From: Bdellovibrio sp. qaytius
Lineage (GTDB): Bacteria; Bdellovibrionota; Bdellovibrionia; Bdellovibrionales; Bdellovibrionaceae
Direction: 5' to 3'
Length of the DNA stretch: 64,000 bases
Assembly (NCBI GenBank): GCA_004011035.1
Contig: CP025734.1
Span: 2,812,001-2,876,000 of the forward strand
Shown here: piece after piece, positions 36,299 through 45,866 of the stretch
How positions within the stretch are numbered: the first letter of the stretch is position 1
Layout of the letters: every line of letters begins with the position of its first letter
Made by a program: the position numbers and the translations under genes
Notes under the pieces: model-generated
What the model saw: only the letters and a program-made list of their open reading frames with translations
What the model was told of the DNA's origin: nothing
Databases searched by the model: none

Positions 36299-36314
36299 AG
36301 CAACGCCAATGCCA
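36299..36314 (-). promoter_or_regulatory. Sigma-54 promoter of the fliL-flhG operon
   Basis: On the minus strand TGGCAT (36314-36309), five bases, then TTGCT (36303-36299). This matches TGGCAC-N5-TTGCW at all but one core base and has the exact GG-N10-GC spacing. The start is predicted near 36288, 19 bases before the fliL ATG. Confidence 0.75.
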
Positions 36315-36450
36315 AATAGACCTTTGTCGAATGACAGAAAGCCACCAGTGATGAAAGTCTAGAGAGATTTTCATACCGTCAAAATTATTACATTTGAGGA
36401 TCTAAATATTGATGACTGAACTTTAGTCTCGGCAAAAAATAACCAAAACT

Positions 36451-36477
36451 ATGACAAAAAGATGACGGAATAATGAC
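36451..36477. promoter_or_regulatory. Phased ATGAC repeats, candidate activator-binding sites
   Basis: ATGAC occurs at 36451, 36462 and 36473, exactly 11 bases apart and so on one face of the helix. Single copies lie at 36412 and 36331. On the fliL strand these lie about 110-165 bases upstream of the sigma-54 promoter, the usual distance for an enhancer-binding protein. The repeat is short, so this is inferred from position. Confidence 0.4.
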
Positions 36478-36514
36478 AGGACAAAAGATTGAAAAACAAA
36501 AATTGAACTAATTC

Positions 36515-36537
36515 TCTGACGGCAGGAAGCCGTCAGA
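36515..36537 (-). terminator. Hairpin after suhB, possible weak terminator
   Basis: TCTGACGGC (36515-36523) and GCCGTCAGA (36529-36537) form a perfect 9-bp stem with a 5-base loop. It lies 43 bases past the suhB stop. The following minus-strand bases are T/A-rich but do not form a clean T-run. Confidence 0.45.
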
Positions 36538-36579
36538 AAGGCCAGCCAGGATGGCGAGCCCGCGCAGCGGCGAGAACCA

Positions 36580-37428
36580 CTATTTCTTAATAATCGGTTG
36601 AATTTCGCGCTGAAATTTCTCGACGATAGTCGAGTTGCCAGCAATCGAAGACTTCTTAAACGGATCGTAATTTTCACCTTCAAAAGTGACCACAACTCCA
36701 CCCGCTTCACGCACTAATAATAGCCCTGCAGCAGAATCCCAAGGCTTCAAATTCTTTTCCCAGTAAAGATCGAAAACTCCTGCAGCAATCAAAGCTAAAT
36801 CATAAGCGGCAGCACCAGGGCGGCGAATCGCTTGCGCTTTCCAAACCACATCTTCAAAAATACGTAATTGCTCTGATAAAACTTCACGTTTTTCATTCAC
36901 AAAACCTGTCGACATAAACGCTTGTTCAAATTGCGTAGTTTTAGAAACAGATAACTTCTCACGAGTGCCATCAGGCTGAGTGCACCAAGCACCTTGTCCC
37001 TTAATCGCTGTGAAAGTTTGATTCAACATCGGCATATCGATAATACCGATTTCAATTTCTCCGTTAACTTCTAAAGCTAGCGAAATACAAAATATAGGAA
37101 ACTTATGCACAAAGTTTGTTGTGCCATCCAAAGGATCTAAGATCCAGCGTGGGCGCTCTGATGCTGTGAAGTTATCATTGCCTTCTAGGTAAGCTGACTC
37201 TTCACCTAAAAAATCAAAATCAGGAAATGCTTTAGCCAACATACCTTTAATTAAGGCTTCGCTTTCGCGATCGGCTTCGCTAACTAGACCTGCTGACTTA
37301 TCTTTTTCTTCGATATTATTGATCTTGCCAAAATACCCCAGCAAACAAGACCTGCCAGCCATAACGGCTTTCATGGCTTCATTATAAATTTCATTTGATC
37401 GTACTGAGTCAAAACTAGACTTTCCCAT
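36580..37428 (-). CDS. suhB: Inositol-1-monophosphatase family protein
   Basis: 282 residues. Metal-binding motifs of the family are GEESA (first), WILDPLDGTTNFVHKFP (second, about residues 95-111) and KPWDSAAGLLLVREAGG (third). It hydrolyses inositol phosphates or related sugar phosphates in a Mg-dependent reaction. In E. coli SuhB also binds the transcription antitermination complex. Single gene, divergent from the SPOR protein. Confidence 0.88.
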   Translation of the reverse strand: MGKSSFDSVRSNEIYNEAMKAVMAGRSCLLGYFGKINNIEEKDKSAGLVSEADRESEALIKGMLAKAFPDFDFLGEESAYLEGNDNFTASERPRWILDPLDGTTNFVHKFPIFCISLALEVNGEIEIGIIDMPMLNQTFTAIKGQGAWCTQPDGTREKLSVSKTTQFEQAFMSTGFVNEKREVLSEQLRIFEDVVWKAQAIRRPGAAAYDLALIAAGVFDLYWEKNLKPWDSAAGLLLVREAGGVVVTFEGENYDPFKKSSIAGNSTIVEKFQREIQPIIKK

Positions 37429-37484
37429 AGATTCCGCCTGTTGATAAGATGTAAGCTATACCCAAATTAGGTAGGAAGCAATTT

Positions 37485-38267
37485 ATGACAATGAATACAA
37501 ATCGCATTATTGAACTAGCACTAGTTTTCTTTATCTCTTTATTTTCGTTCTCAATCGGAACGTTTGTAGGCAAAAAGTACTCAGACAACCAACACCGTCT
37601 TGCGTTACTTGAACCCAACAAAAAAACTGACGAGCGTAAAGAAGTTGAAGCGGCTGCTAATACTGAAGCAACAACTAACACGAACGAAAGCGAAATCACA
37701 GATGCTGACGTAGCTAAAATGGCTGAAGAATTTTCGGCTGAAGGCGATCAAGCACAAAACGGAGAAGCTATTCACGGCGCTGCAACTGGAGCAACAGCTT
37801 CGGGCGATGCTCACGGTGAAGTCACAAAAGACGTTAAAGAAGTTAACGTAGCACCAATGCAAATTCACAGCAAAACTGCAACGAACACGAACCAAGCCGC
37901 AACTAAAAATGTAAAAACAGTTAAAGCTGACGTTAAAGATGTAAAAGATATTCCAATGCATGAAGATGACGTTGAAGCTGCATCGGCAAGAGAAGTTGCA
38001 AGTATTTCTGCAAAAGCAAAAACAATGCAGAATTACACAGTGCAAGTTGGTTCTTACCCGTCTGAAGTAGAAGCTAACAAAATGACTGAATCATTAGTAG
38101 CTCGCGGTTACAAAGCTAATGCGGTTGCTGCAAACGTAAATGGTAAAACAATGTACCGCGTTCAAGTGGGCATGTTTAACAGCTTTAACGATGCACAAGA
38201 GTACAAAAAAGAATTAGTCGAAAAAAATCGCCTAACTTCTGCTTTCGTACAAAAAGTTTCTAAATAG
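37485..38267 (+). CDS. SPOR-domain membrane protein
   Basis: 260 residues. The first ATG is supported by TAGGAAG 6 bases upstream. An N-terminal membrane anchor (IIELALVFFISLFSFSIGTFVG) leads to a charged Ala/Asn/Thr/Lys/Glu-rich linker (about 40-180). The C-terminal SPOR domain follows (NYTVQVGSYPSEVEANKMTE...YRVQVGMFNSFNDAQEYKK, in parts). SPOR domains bind denuded peptidoglycan at division sites, so a septal or cell-wall role is likely. The linker is long and low in complexity. Confidence 0.88.
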   Translation: MTMNTNRIIELALVFFISLFSFSIGTFVGKKYSDNQHRLALLEPNKKTDERKEVEAAANTEATTNTNESEITDADVAKMAEEFSAEGDQAQNGEAIHGAATGATASGDAHGEVTKDVKEVNVAPMQIHSKTATNTNQAATKNVKTVKADVKDVKDIPMHEDDVEAASAREVASISAKAKTMQNYTVQVGSYPSEVEANKMTESLVARGYKANAVAANVNGKTMYRVQVGMFNSFNDAQEYKKELVEKNRLTSAFVQKVSK

Positions 38268-38291
38268 TTTTTAAGAAATTTAAATTGAATG

Positions 38292-38320
38292 AAGGCGACT
38301 AGAAATAGTCGCCTTTTTTT
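38292..38320 (+). terminator. Rho-independent terminator of the SPOR gene
   Basis: A perfect 10-bp stem (38292-38301 with 38306-38315, AAGGCGACTA/TAGTCGCCTT) with a GAAA loop, followed by a run of T to 38320. It lies 25 bases after the stop and only 6 bases from the stop of the convergent gene. Confidence 0.92.
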
Positions 38321-38325
38321 ATGTT

Positions 38326-38892
38326 TTAAAACTTAAAATTTACGCCTAATTTGATCGTGTTCACAAACACCGATTTTGGTAGAAAAGCGCTTGATTGCAT
38401 CATACGTGTATCAAGGCCTGCGATGAAATAATCTAATCTGAAAAATATTAAACCACCCACACCAAACACGCTTTGCGCCTCTGAAGTATTGGTTTTCGCC
38501 TGCCCGTTTAATGAAGTTGTGATATCGGCTTCAGTTTTACCCGCCAAGACAAAACCTAAAATTTCAATGTTCGTATTACGAGCTACATTTTGAAATTCAA
38601 GCTTAGCTAAACTATAACCAAGTAAGCCATTCCACTCTTTATTTTTAGATCTCACACCTAAAGATGTCATGCCCGTGTTGTCTTCGTTGGTGTTGTATTC
38701 GACACCTAATAAAACACTTTCATACATGTAATTAGCGGCGTAATGCGTGTAGCTGCGTAAATCAAGCTGCTGATCAGAGCCTTCTTCATAGCGAAACTGA
38801 ACACCAGGAACAAAAATTTGCAGCTCATGTTGAGCTAAGGCCAATGAAGTAGAAAAACTTAAGCCTAAAAAAACTAAAAAACGAAGCATCAT
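38326..38892 (-). CDS. Small predicted outer-membrane barrel protein
   Basis: 188 residues. Signal peptide (MMLRFLVFLGLSFSTSLALA|QHEL). Short amphipathic strands (LLGVEYNTNEDN, WNGLLGYSLAKLEFQ) end in VNFKF, a typical barrel C-terminus. No family was recognised. It overlaps the upstream metalloprotease-like lipoprotein by 4 bases (38889-38892), so the two are made together and may interact. Confidence 0.65.
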   Translation of the reverse strand: MMLRFLVFLGLSFSTSLALAQHELQIFVPGVQFRYEEGSDQQLDLRSYTHYAANYMYESVLLGVEYNTNEDNTGMTSLGVRSKNKEWNGLLGYSLAKLEFQNVARNTNIEILGFVLAGKTEADITTSLNGQAKTNTSEAQSVFGVGGLIFFRLDYFIAGLDTRMMQSSAFLPKSVFVNTIKLGVNFKF

Positions 38893-40190
38893 GGTTTAAT
38901 CACCTTATAAGCTTCGAAATCTTTAGCACAAGTATACTTAGCGGCGATAACATCAGCTTTTTCTAACGGAGCATTTAAATACTGAATGATTAATTCACAT
39001 TGCTCTTTAGATTGCAAACCTGAATCATGTTCATCAACCGCTAAGAATAAATCTTGAGTTGAAAGTTTATCTTTAGTTTTAAGTTTCAAGGCTGATTTTG
39101 CTAAGTCTTGCACAAAGCCAATCACAAACACATTCACTTGGCGTTTAGCATCGGCTAACGAGATATTAGAATGCTGCATTTTGATATAAACAAGTTCTTT
39201 TAAAAAACGCGCGTACGGTGTGCCGATATCATAAATATAATTTGATAACGCCATTGATGGATCATCACCAATATTTTTAGCTTCGACAACAGCGGCTTCG
39301 ATATCGCGATCTGATTTATAACTCACTTGTGCTTGCTTGGTTAAAGTACGTTTTTTTGCATGGCTTGATAAAGACCATTTTAAAAAATCAGGGTCATTGG
39401 TGTAAGCCCAACCCCAATAGTCGGCTAAACCTTCATTGATACCGCGAATGTAAGTCTCATTAAATAATTCTTCTTCAGATAAATCTAATTGGATGAAAGT
39501 TTTTTGCTTACTCCACCCTTCATAACTATGAACGGTTAAATCAGAAATTCTTTGTGACGTGGCTTTTTGCTTTTGGCTGATCGGCCCTAAAACTTTATTA
39601 AAAAAGATAGAATGAAAAAATTCATGCGCAATAATACCCGCATTTACCGAAATCGGCATTTCGTCAGACGTATAAGGCACAAATAACATCGCTTTTGAAC
39701 GACCATCATAAAAAGCGTTATTGTTTTGTAAGGCCTCATCACCTTTAATTTTAGTATTTATTCCCACTGGCATTGGCGATTTAATTGAAACACCTAAATC
39801 TTGCGCCCACGTGATTAAATTTTGCATGTGGTAATAGATCGTAGCCATTTGTAATGAAACAACATCTTTAGCGATATACGTTTGATCTTTTGTCTTCGCA
39901 AAATACGCAATCGGAGAAGCTCCATTTAATTGGCCTTCAACAAGACCTGGCGCTAGAAAAAATCGAGCGTACTGACCGCGCACTTCGCGTAAAGTTTCGA
40001 TATTTTTTAGAGTGACTGTTTTTAAACCGTAGCTGGCATCGCTATTATTGATATCGCCGTTATTTTCAGACAACGGGATTTGCACCGAGATATCCCCACT
40101 GGCCGGAGCCTCTGGCGATGCTGGTTTACAGCCCATTAAACCGACTAAGACTGCACCTAAAAAAAGCATAGAAACTCGAGTGAAATTCAT
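38889..40190 (-). CDS. Putative zinc metalloprotease lipoprotein (gluzincin-like)
   Basis: 433 residues. Lipobox LMGC, Cys21. IAHEFFHSIFF supplies an HExxH zinc site, and NEGLADYWGWA about 60 residues later is the type of Glu-containing helix that gives the third ligand in gluzincins. Parts of the sequence are helical, with several basic stretches. The protein should be anchored to the outer or inner membrane by its lipid. Substrate unknown. Divergent from uvrD with 61 bases between the starts. Confidence 0.7.
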   Translation of the reverse strand: MNFTRVSMLFLGAVLVGLMGCKPASPEAPASGDISVQIPLSENNGDINNSDASYGLKTVTLKNIETLREVRGQYARFFLAPGLVEGQLNGASPIAYFAKTKDQTYIAKDVVSLQMATIYYHMQNLITWAQDLGVSIKSPMPVGINTKIKGDEALQNNNAFYDGRSKAMLFVPYTSDEMPISVNAGIIAHEFFHSIFFNKVLGPISQKQKATSQRISDLTVHSYEGWSKQKTFIQLDLSEEELFNETYIRGINEGLADYWGWAYTNDPDFLKWSLSSHAKKRTLTKQAQVSYKSDRDIEAAVVEAKNIGDDPSMALSNYIYDIGTPYARFLKELVYIKMQHSNISLADAKRQVNVFVIGFVQDLAKSALKLKTKDKLSTQDLFLAVDEHDSGLQSKEQCELIIQYLNAPLEKADVIAAKYTCAKDFEAYKVIKP

Positions 40191-40251
40191 TGCGTCAATA
40201 TAGAGTATTTCGCTGAAATTCTCTACTTTCAGGGGTACTAATTATCCCCTT

Positions 40252-42549
40252 ATGAGCGTCAGTGAAAACCTTACACGTAATTTGAACCCTACTCAAAAGA
40301 AAGCTGTCGAAACTTTAGACGGTGCCCTTTTAATCTTAGCCGGAGCCGGTTCTGGCAAGACCCGTGTATTGACTCATCGTATGGCTAATTTGATCGGTTC
40401 GGGGGTTTGTGCGCCTGAAGAAATCCTCTGCGTGACCTTCACAAATAAGGCCGCCCAAGAGATGGAACACCGTATTTACAGCCTACTTCAAGAGATCGGC
40501 GTACCTGTAACTCGTGATTTATGGATCAGTACTTTTCATAGTTTCTGTGTGCGCATTTTGCGTCGCCACGTTGAACTTTTAGATTACAAAAGACCTTTCA
40601 CAATTTATGATTCTGGCGATCAATTAGCGCAAATTAAAAAAGTGATGCAGGCGTTAAACATCAACGATAAAATGTTTCCGCCAAAAAGTTTTCAAAGCCG
40701 TATCAGCAATTCAAAAATGCTAGGTTTAGCTCCTGAAAACATGCGTGGGCAAAATTCTAAAAACGTGATTGATCAAAAAACGTTAGAAGTTTACACTCGC
40801 TATGAAGAAGAAATGAAGCGCGCTAATGCTTTAGACTTCGATGATCTTTTATTAAAAACTTACGACCTATTTCGCATGTATCCAGACTTACTGGCTGAAT
40901 ACCAACAAAAATTTCGCTTTATCATGGTCGATGAGTATCAAGATACAAATCGTATTCAGTACTTACTGGTTCAACAATTAGCACAAGCTCACAAAAACTT
41001 ATGTGTAGTGGGTGACGAAGATCAATCGATCTATTCTTGGCGTGGAGCTGATATCAGCAACATCCTTGATTTCGAAAAAGATTTTCCGAATGCGACCGTT
41101 GTTAAATTAGAAGAAAACTATCGTTCAAGTGCCAACATCGTAACCGCAGCCACGAAAGTGATTGCGAACAATACTGAACGCAAAGATAAAACATTATTTA
41201 CGAACAACGAACCTGGCGATTTAATTCAAGTGCGCGAAGAGCGTAACGAATACGACGAAGCCCGCTACGTGGCTAAATCGATCGAAGATTTAATGAACAC
41301 GGGCGAAAGTTTAAATAACTTTGCCATCTTCTATCGTACGAATGCGCAGTCACGCGTTCTTGAAGAACAATTAAGAACTTTACTTATCCCCTACCGTTTA
41401 ATCGGTGGTATGCGATTCTATGAACGCGCCGAAGTTAAAGATTTGATCGCGTATTTAAGAATGGCGATGAATTCAAGAGACGATATTGCTGTAAAACGCA
41501 TTATCAATTCACCCGCGCGTGGTATCGGTAAAACGACGGTTGAACGCATTGATGAAATCGCAGCTAACGATAGAATTTCATTCTTTGAAGCGATTCAAAA
41601 GGCCATTGATAGCCGTGATTTTAATGCCGGAACGACAAGTAAACTTCGCCGTTTTTTCGAAATCGCTGAAGGTTTAATTTCACAAAAAGACAGCTTCAAA
41701 CTTTCTGAATTTTACAGCATCGTTTTAGATCGCACTGAATACGTTCAGATGTTAAAAAAAGAAGACACGCCTGAAGCTGAAGCGCGTATCAACAATTTAG
41801 AAGAATTAGATAACGCCATCGTGCAGTTCGAAAAAGAACGCGGCGATGAAGCGACATTATCAAATTACTTAGAAGAGATGACATTAGCGTCTGATCAAGA
41901 CCAGGTTGATGCAAATTTCAATGCTGTGACAATGATGACCTTACATATTTCAAAAGGCCTAGAGTACCCTTACGTGTTTATCGTGGGCTGTGAAGAAAGT
42001 TTGTTTCCATCAATTCGTGGTGGTGCTGACGAGATCGAAAGCCATGATCTTGAAGAAGAACGTCGTCTGGCTTACGTGGGCATGACTCGTGCCCGTAAAA
42101 AGCTTTGGATGACCCATGCAAAACTTCGCCGTGTCTGGGGCCAAGAACAAATGAATCCGGTTTCACGTTTCATTGCAGAAATTCCAAAAGAATTAATCAA
42201 CAAAACTTCTGCTGTTACAGCCTTTGGCGTAAACAGCTTTGCCTCTAAATATGGTTCACGTAATAACGACGACTCGTACGGAAGCTTTGGCCAAACCAAC
42301 AGCTACGGCAAGAAATCAGGTTCTTTTGATGATTCACAAAGCTTTCCTGATTACGACGAATACTCACAAGCAGCGTCATCTTCTAAAGATGGCTACTCTA
42401 AGGGAATGAAAGTGCGTCATCCTACTTTTGGCGCAGGCTCTATCTTTGCGACCGAAGGTTCTGGCGAGAATTTAAAGATTAGTGTGTTATTTCAAGATAA
42501 TACGATCAAGAAGTTCGTCGCTAAGTATGCCCGCCTAGAGCGGCTTTAA
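40252..42549 (+). CDS. uvrD: UvrD/PcrA-type superfamily I DNA helicase
   Basis: 765 residues. Motif Q (LNPTQKKAVE), Walker A (GAGSGKTRVL), Ia (TFTNKAAQEM), motif II (MVDEYQDTN), III (GDEDQSIYSWRGAD), IV (LEENYRSSANIV), V (TLHISKGLEYPYVF) and VI (YVGMTRARKKL) are all present. After a Ser/Gly-rich linker, a C-terminal PcrA-type Tudor-like domain (VRHPTFGAGSIF...) contacts RNA polymerase in PcrA. Acts in excision repair and removal of stalled complexes. The start has no strong ribosome site. Confidence 0.94.
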   Translation: MSVSENLTRNLNPTQKKAVETLDGALLILAGAGSGKTRVLTHRMANLIGSGVCAPEEILCVTFTNKAAQEMEHRIYSLLQEIGVPVTRDLWISTFHSFCVRILRRHVELLDYKRPFTIYDSGDQLAQIKKVMQALNINDKMFPPKSFQSRISNSKMLGLAPENMRGQNSKNVIDQKTLEVYTRYEEEMKRANALDFDDLLLKTYDLFRMYPDLLAEYQQKFRFIMVDEYQDTNRIQYLLVQQLAQAHKNLCVVGDEDQSIYSWRGADISNILDFEKDFPNATVVKLEENYRSSANIVTAATKVIANNTERKDKTLFTNNEPGDLIQVREERNEYDEARYVAKSIEDLMNTGESLNNFAIFYRTNAQSRVLEEQLRTLLIPYRLIGGMRFYERAEVKDLIAYLRMAMNSRDDIAVKRIINSPARGIGKTTVERIDEIAANDRISFFEAIQKAIDSRDFNAGTTSKLRRFFEIAEGLISQKDSFKLSEFYSIVLDRTEYVQMLKKEDTPEAEARINNLEELDNAIVQFEKERGDEATLSNYLEEMTLASDQDQVDANFNAVTMMTLHISKGLEYPYVFIVGCEESLFPSIRGGADEIESHDLEEERRLAYVGMTRARKKLWMTHAKLRRVWGQEQMNPVSRFIAEIPKELINKTSAVTAFGVNSFASKYGSRNNDDSYGSFGQTNSYGKKSGSFDDSQSFPDYDEYSQAASSSKDGYSKGMKVRHPTFGAGSIFATEGSGENLKISVLFQDNTIKKFVAKYARLERL

Positions 42550-42685
42550 GACTTCTTAACAGCTTTGGCCAGCTTATTAAAGCAGCATCTCATTCATGAA
42601 TTTTGATTATCGTATTATAACTTAAATAGCATTGAGTTTTGCAGGCATTGGGAGTAACTCTTCCTCACACATGAGGGGATTTCTT

Positions 42686-45151
42686 ATGAAATTGCAATTG
42701 TCTTTAGTTTTAGTTTTGGCGTTCGCTTTCGCATCTTGCGGAAAAAAATCAAAAGATCCAGTTGTTGCAGACATGCAGCAAGTTGAATTATCTCACAACT
42801 TGAAAGCAACAGCACCTGTAAACCAGTGGGCTGAACACATGACCCCATCAACTAAAGAAGTAAAAACTGTTGTTACTTTTAACAAAGATCAAATCTTTGA
42901 CCGTCAGTTTTTATACGGCGCTGACTTACAGCACTCGACAATTTTTAATGCTGATTCAATGTTATATGACCAAGTGTATTCAATGGGTCATGAAATTGCT
43001 TTCTTTCGCAAAGTGGGCAACACCTTACAATTAGTTGCTGATCAATCTTGGAAGTTTGAATCTGACGTGAATAAACCTGAACGTTTAATTAACGAATTCA
43101 CGATTTCTGAAGAAACTGAAACAACAATCACTGTTGCTATCGCACAACCGTCTCCAGTTTTGCGCCAAATGTTTTGGGGTTCACCAACTGATGAAACACG
43201 CACGGCTTGGTTACGTTCAGTTCAGTTTGATCCGAACGGCAATTACTTATTAATGGAATCATCAATTGAAACATTAAAAGGTGATATCGTTGAACACATG
43301 GAAAGTTTATTTCCGCGTGATAACTTAGTAAATGCTGACACTAAACCTTTATGGTTAACAGAAACTGAAGCTTTAGCTAAACGTTATGAATTCTTAGCTT
43401 GGTTTCCCGTATTTCGTAACACAGATGACGGCCGCGTATCAGCCCCTGCAGCTTTCAAATATGATCTTAATAAAAACAAATCAGTAAAATGGTATGTGAC
43501 AGCAAACGTTCCTGACGACATCTTAGGTGATGTTAAAAATTCTGTTGAAGGCTGGAACCGTTACTTTCAAAAAATGTGGGGCACTGATGGTTTAGTTTTC
43601 GCTGGTAAATTACCGGCTGATGCAAAACTTGGTGATCCTCGTTACAACGTGATTGTTTGGGATAACGTGCAAGATGGCGATGCGGCTTACGAATCACAAG
43701 CTGTTGATCCATTAACTGGTATTCAATCACATTCAAACATTTACATTCCATTTTCTTGGTTAAAAACAGCTAAAGAATATTGGACTGACGCTCAATTCGC
43801 AGATCGCGAAGAAAAAGCGACAGCACGAATTGCGAAACAAGAAAAATGGTTATCTTCTAAAACATTTATGGGTTCACCATTACGTTTTGGATGTTTTCGT
43901 GATCTTTCAAAAATCGTTTTGTTCGGAAATCAAAAATCTGAAGCCGAAATTCACATCTTAGCGCGTGACGTATTAAAAGCCGTTATTATGCATGAAGTGG
44001 GTCACGGTCTTGGTATGGGTCATAACTTTAAAGGTTCATTGGTTAATGAAAATGGCCAATTCACTTCAAGTATTATGGATTACAACCATTACAACTTAGA
44101 GCGCCCTATCTTTGATAGCGTTGATACATCAAATGGTCCGATCTTAGAATACGATCGTCAGTTCTTAGATGCTGTTTACAATAACGGTGAAACTATAGCA
44201 AACAGCCCTGTATTACCAGCTTGTAGCGATGATGACGCTGATAACACAGCAGGTGGTGTTGATCCAACTTGCAGCCGTTACGATGCGGGTTCAAATCCTT
44301 ACAACTGGATGTTAGAAACTATTCAATTAATTGAAAAGCCAACATACACATTAGGCTTTATGAAAAGCTTAACTGAAGCTTTAAAAGATGTTCAATCATC
44401 ACTAGCTCCGGTTCAAGACGTTGCCACTCAAGAAAGCTTCGAAGCTATTCGTGATGATTTCTTTACTCGTGAATCTGCGTTATTTGATTTCTACGCTTTT
44501 GCTGGCGCACAAAGTTTACGTTACATGACGACAAATAATTTAAAATCGTTAAAAAATGTAACTCCGGGCATTTTAGAAAACACAATTTTCAACGAAACTA
44601 ATTTACGTCAACAAACTTTATCTAGCTTAGAATACATCTTCACAAGCCAATCAGCTCCGCAAGTTCCTGTTGAGCAATTAGCGGCGAACATTTCGTTCAT
44701 TAAAAGCTGGGCGCAAACAACAGCTTACTTCAATTCGTTAGATCCTAATAAACAAGTTGAACTACTTGAGGCTTTACAAACAAAACACGCTGAAGTTGTA
44801 ACTCACGTTCAAACTTTTACTTTTGCAAAAGTTCGTCAACGTGTTGCTGCTAACTTAGCTCACGATCCAGCGAATGCTTATTACTTCTCTTCAGAAGCTA
44901 ATTTAGATGTTGAAACTTATGTGATCGATTTATTAAAGAAAATCGCCATCACTAAATCACAAGGTGACTTCGTTCGCTCTATGGATGAAAGAAAAGCTGC
45001 TATCACAAGCTTTATGACTTTCCGTGCGGCTAACATTGCTACACCAGCTTCGGCTTTAGAAATTTCAGCGGTATTAGCTGCTGAACTTAAAGAAGCTAAA
45101 AACTCTCAAGAACGCACGACACTTAGAGCGTTACTTGCGATGGTCTATTAA
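42686..45151 (+). CDS. Zinc-dependent metalloprotease lipoprotein (DUF4953-like metzincin)
   Basis: 821 residues from ATG 42686 (GAGGGGA upstream). The frame back to 42632 adds residues without a signal. Lipobox FASC, about Cys18. IMHEVGHGLGMGHNFKGS gives the full HExxHxxGxxH metzincin zinc site with NF following, as in the zinc-dependent metalloprotease family with DUF4953. It precedes a Met-turn-like IMDYNHYN. The N-terminal 330 residues form a separate beta-rich region. A membrane-anchored, outward-facing protease, consistent with a predatory or scavenging lifestyle. Its last 29 bases overlap the convergent gene. Confidence 0.85.
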   Translation: MKLQLSLVLVLAFAFASCGKKSKDPVVADMQQVELSHNLKATAPVNQWAEHMTPSTKEVKTVVTFNKDQIFDRQFLYGADLQHSTIFNADSMLYDQVYSMGHEIAFFRKVGNTLQLVADQSWKFESDVNKPERLINEFTISEETETTITVAIAQPSPVLRQMFWGSPTDETRTAWLRSVQFDPNGNYLLMESSIETLKGDIVEHMESLFPRDNLVNADTKPLWLTETEALAKRYEFLAWFPVFRNTDDGRVSAPAAFKYDLNKNKSVKWYVTANVPDDILGDVKNSVEGWNRYFQKMWGTDGLVFAGKLPADAKLGDPRYNVIVWDNVQDGDAAYESQAVDPLTGIQSHSNIYIPFSWLKTAKEYWTDAQFADREEKATARIAKQEKWLSSKTFMGSPLRFGCFRDLSKIVLFGNQKSEAEIHILARDVLKAVIMHEVGHGLGMGHNFKGSLVNENGQFTSSIMDYNHYNLERPIFDSVDTSNGPILEYDRQFLDAVYNNGETIANSPVLPACSDDDADNTAGGVDPTCSRYDAGSNPYNWMLETIQLIEKPTYTLGFMKSLTEALKDVQSSLAPVQDVATQESFEAIRDDFFTRESALFDFYAFAGAQSLRYMTTNNLKSLKNVTPGILENTIFNETNLRQQTLSSLEYIFTSQSAPQVPVEQLAANISFIKSWAQTTAYFNSLDPNKQVELLEALQTKHAEVVTHVQTFTFAKVRQRVAANLAHDPANAYYFSSEANLDVETYVIDLLKKIAITKSQGDFVRSMDERKAAITSFMTFRAANIATPASALEISAVLAAELKEAKNSQERTTLRALLAMVY

Positions 45152-45818
45152 TATCATTTCTATCAAAATCGAATTGTCGATTTTCACGCGCTTTCTCTTT
45201 GAGAAAGCGTGATTGTCTAAAGTAATCCTGCATAATTGTTCGTAACGCATGACCTTGGCTTCTGGCCCAGTCGCGCTGCAATTCGCAAGCAATCGCTAAA
45301 GCTGTAACGGGTATTGCACCCGCCTGAATCATTCTTTGCACAGCCGCTTCATGAGAATCTTTTGTAACCCCACCAATCGCATCAATCACCGGATAAACTT
45401 CATAACCATCTTTTATCGCATCAAGTGTCGGATATGCCACGCAAACTTCTGTCCATAACCCTGCCATCACTATTTTTTTGCGGCCACTGGCTACGATGGC
45501 ACTTAAAAAGTTTTCGTCTTCCCAAGAATTTAAAGTTGTACGATCAATTTCAATCTGCGGCGGCAAAGCATCGATCAAATCTTTTTGTGTGCCTTGATTA
45601 ACTCCCATCTGCACACCCACAGTTGTAACAACAGTGGGTACATCAAAAGCTCTGGCGATTTTTCCAAGAGTTATCGCATTTAATAATAATTCACTGGATG
45701 ATTTTGAACCGACACCGCGAAACTGTTCGGGTTGGTAATCGATAAATGCAAATAGACAATTTTCGGGAGTTAACAAATGATCTTTTTTAGCATTTCGAAT
45801 TGATGTAACTTGCGCCAT
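45123..45818 (-). CDS. Isochorismatase-like cysteine hydrolase (YcaC type)
   Basis: 231 residues. ENCLFAFIDYQPEQF carries the catalytic Asp, GRKKIVMAGLWTEVCVAYPTL carries the nucleophile Cys, and an intermediate Lys/Arg region follows, as in the isochorismatase-like superfamily. AGGAGG lies 6 bases upstream of the ATG. It hydrolyses a small amide or ester; substrate unknown. It follows kamA on the same strand with 48 bases between, so it may be in the same transcript. Confidence 0.85.
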   Translation of the reverse strand: MAQVTSIRNAKKDHLLTPENCLFAFIDYQPEQFRGVGSKSSSELLLNAITLGKIARAFDVPTVVTTVGVQMGVNQGTQKDLIDALPPQIEIDRTTLNSWEDENFLSAIVASGRKKIVMAGLWTEVCVAYPTLDAIKDGYEVYPVIDAIGGVTKDSHEAAVQRMIQAGAIPVTALAIACELQRDWARSQGHALRTIMQDYFRQSRFLKEKARENRQFDFDRNDINRPSQVTL

Positions 45819-45866
45819 GCATGGCCTCCTTGGCTTAATCCATGAGGCAATATGACTCGAATGCCT

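Noticed and set aside
35700-36374. Extended fliL from 36374
   Set aside because: The sigma-54 promoter and predicted start lie inside the extension.
40233-40252. Imperfect AGGGG/CCCCT inverted repeat before uvrD
   Set aside because: Arms do not match beyond five bases and it lacks a clear role.
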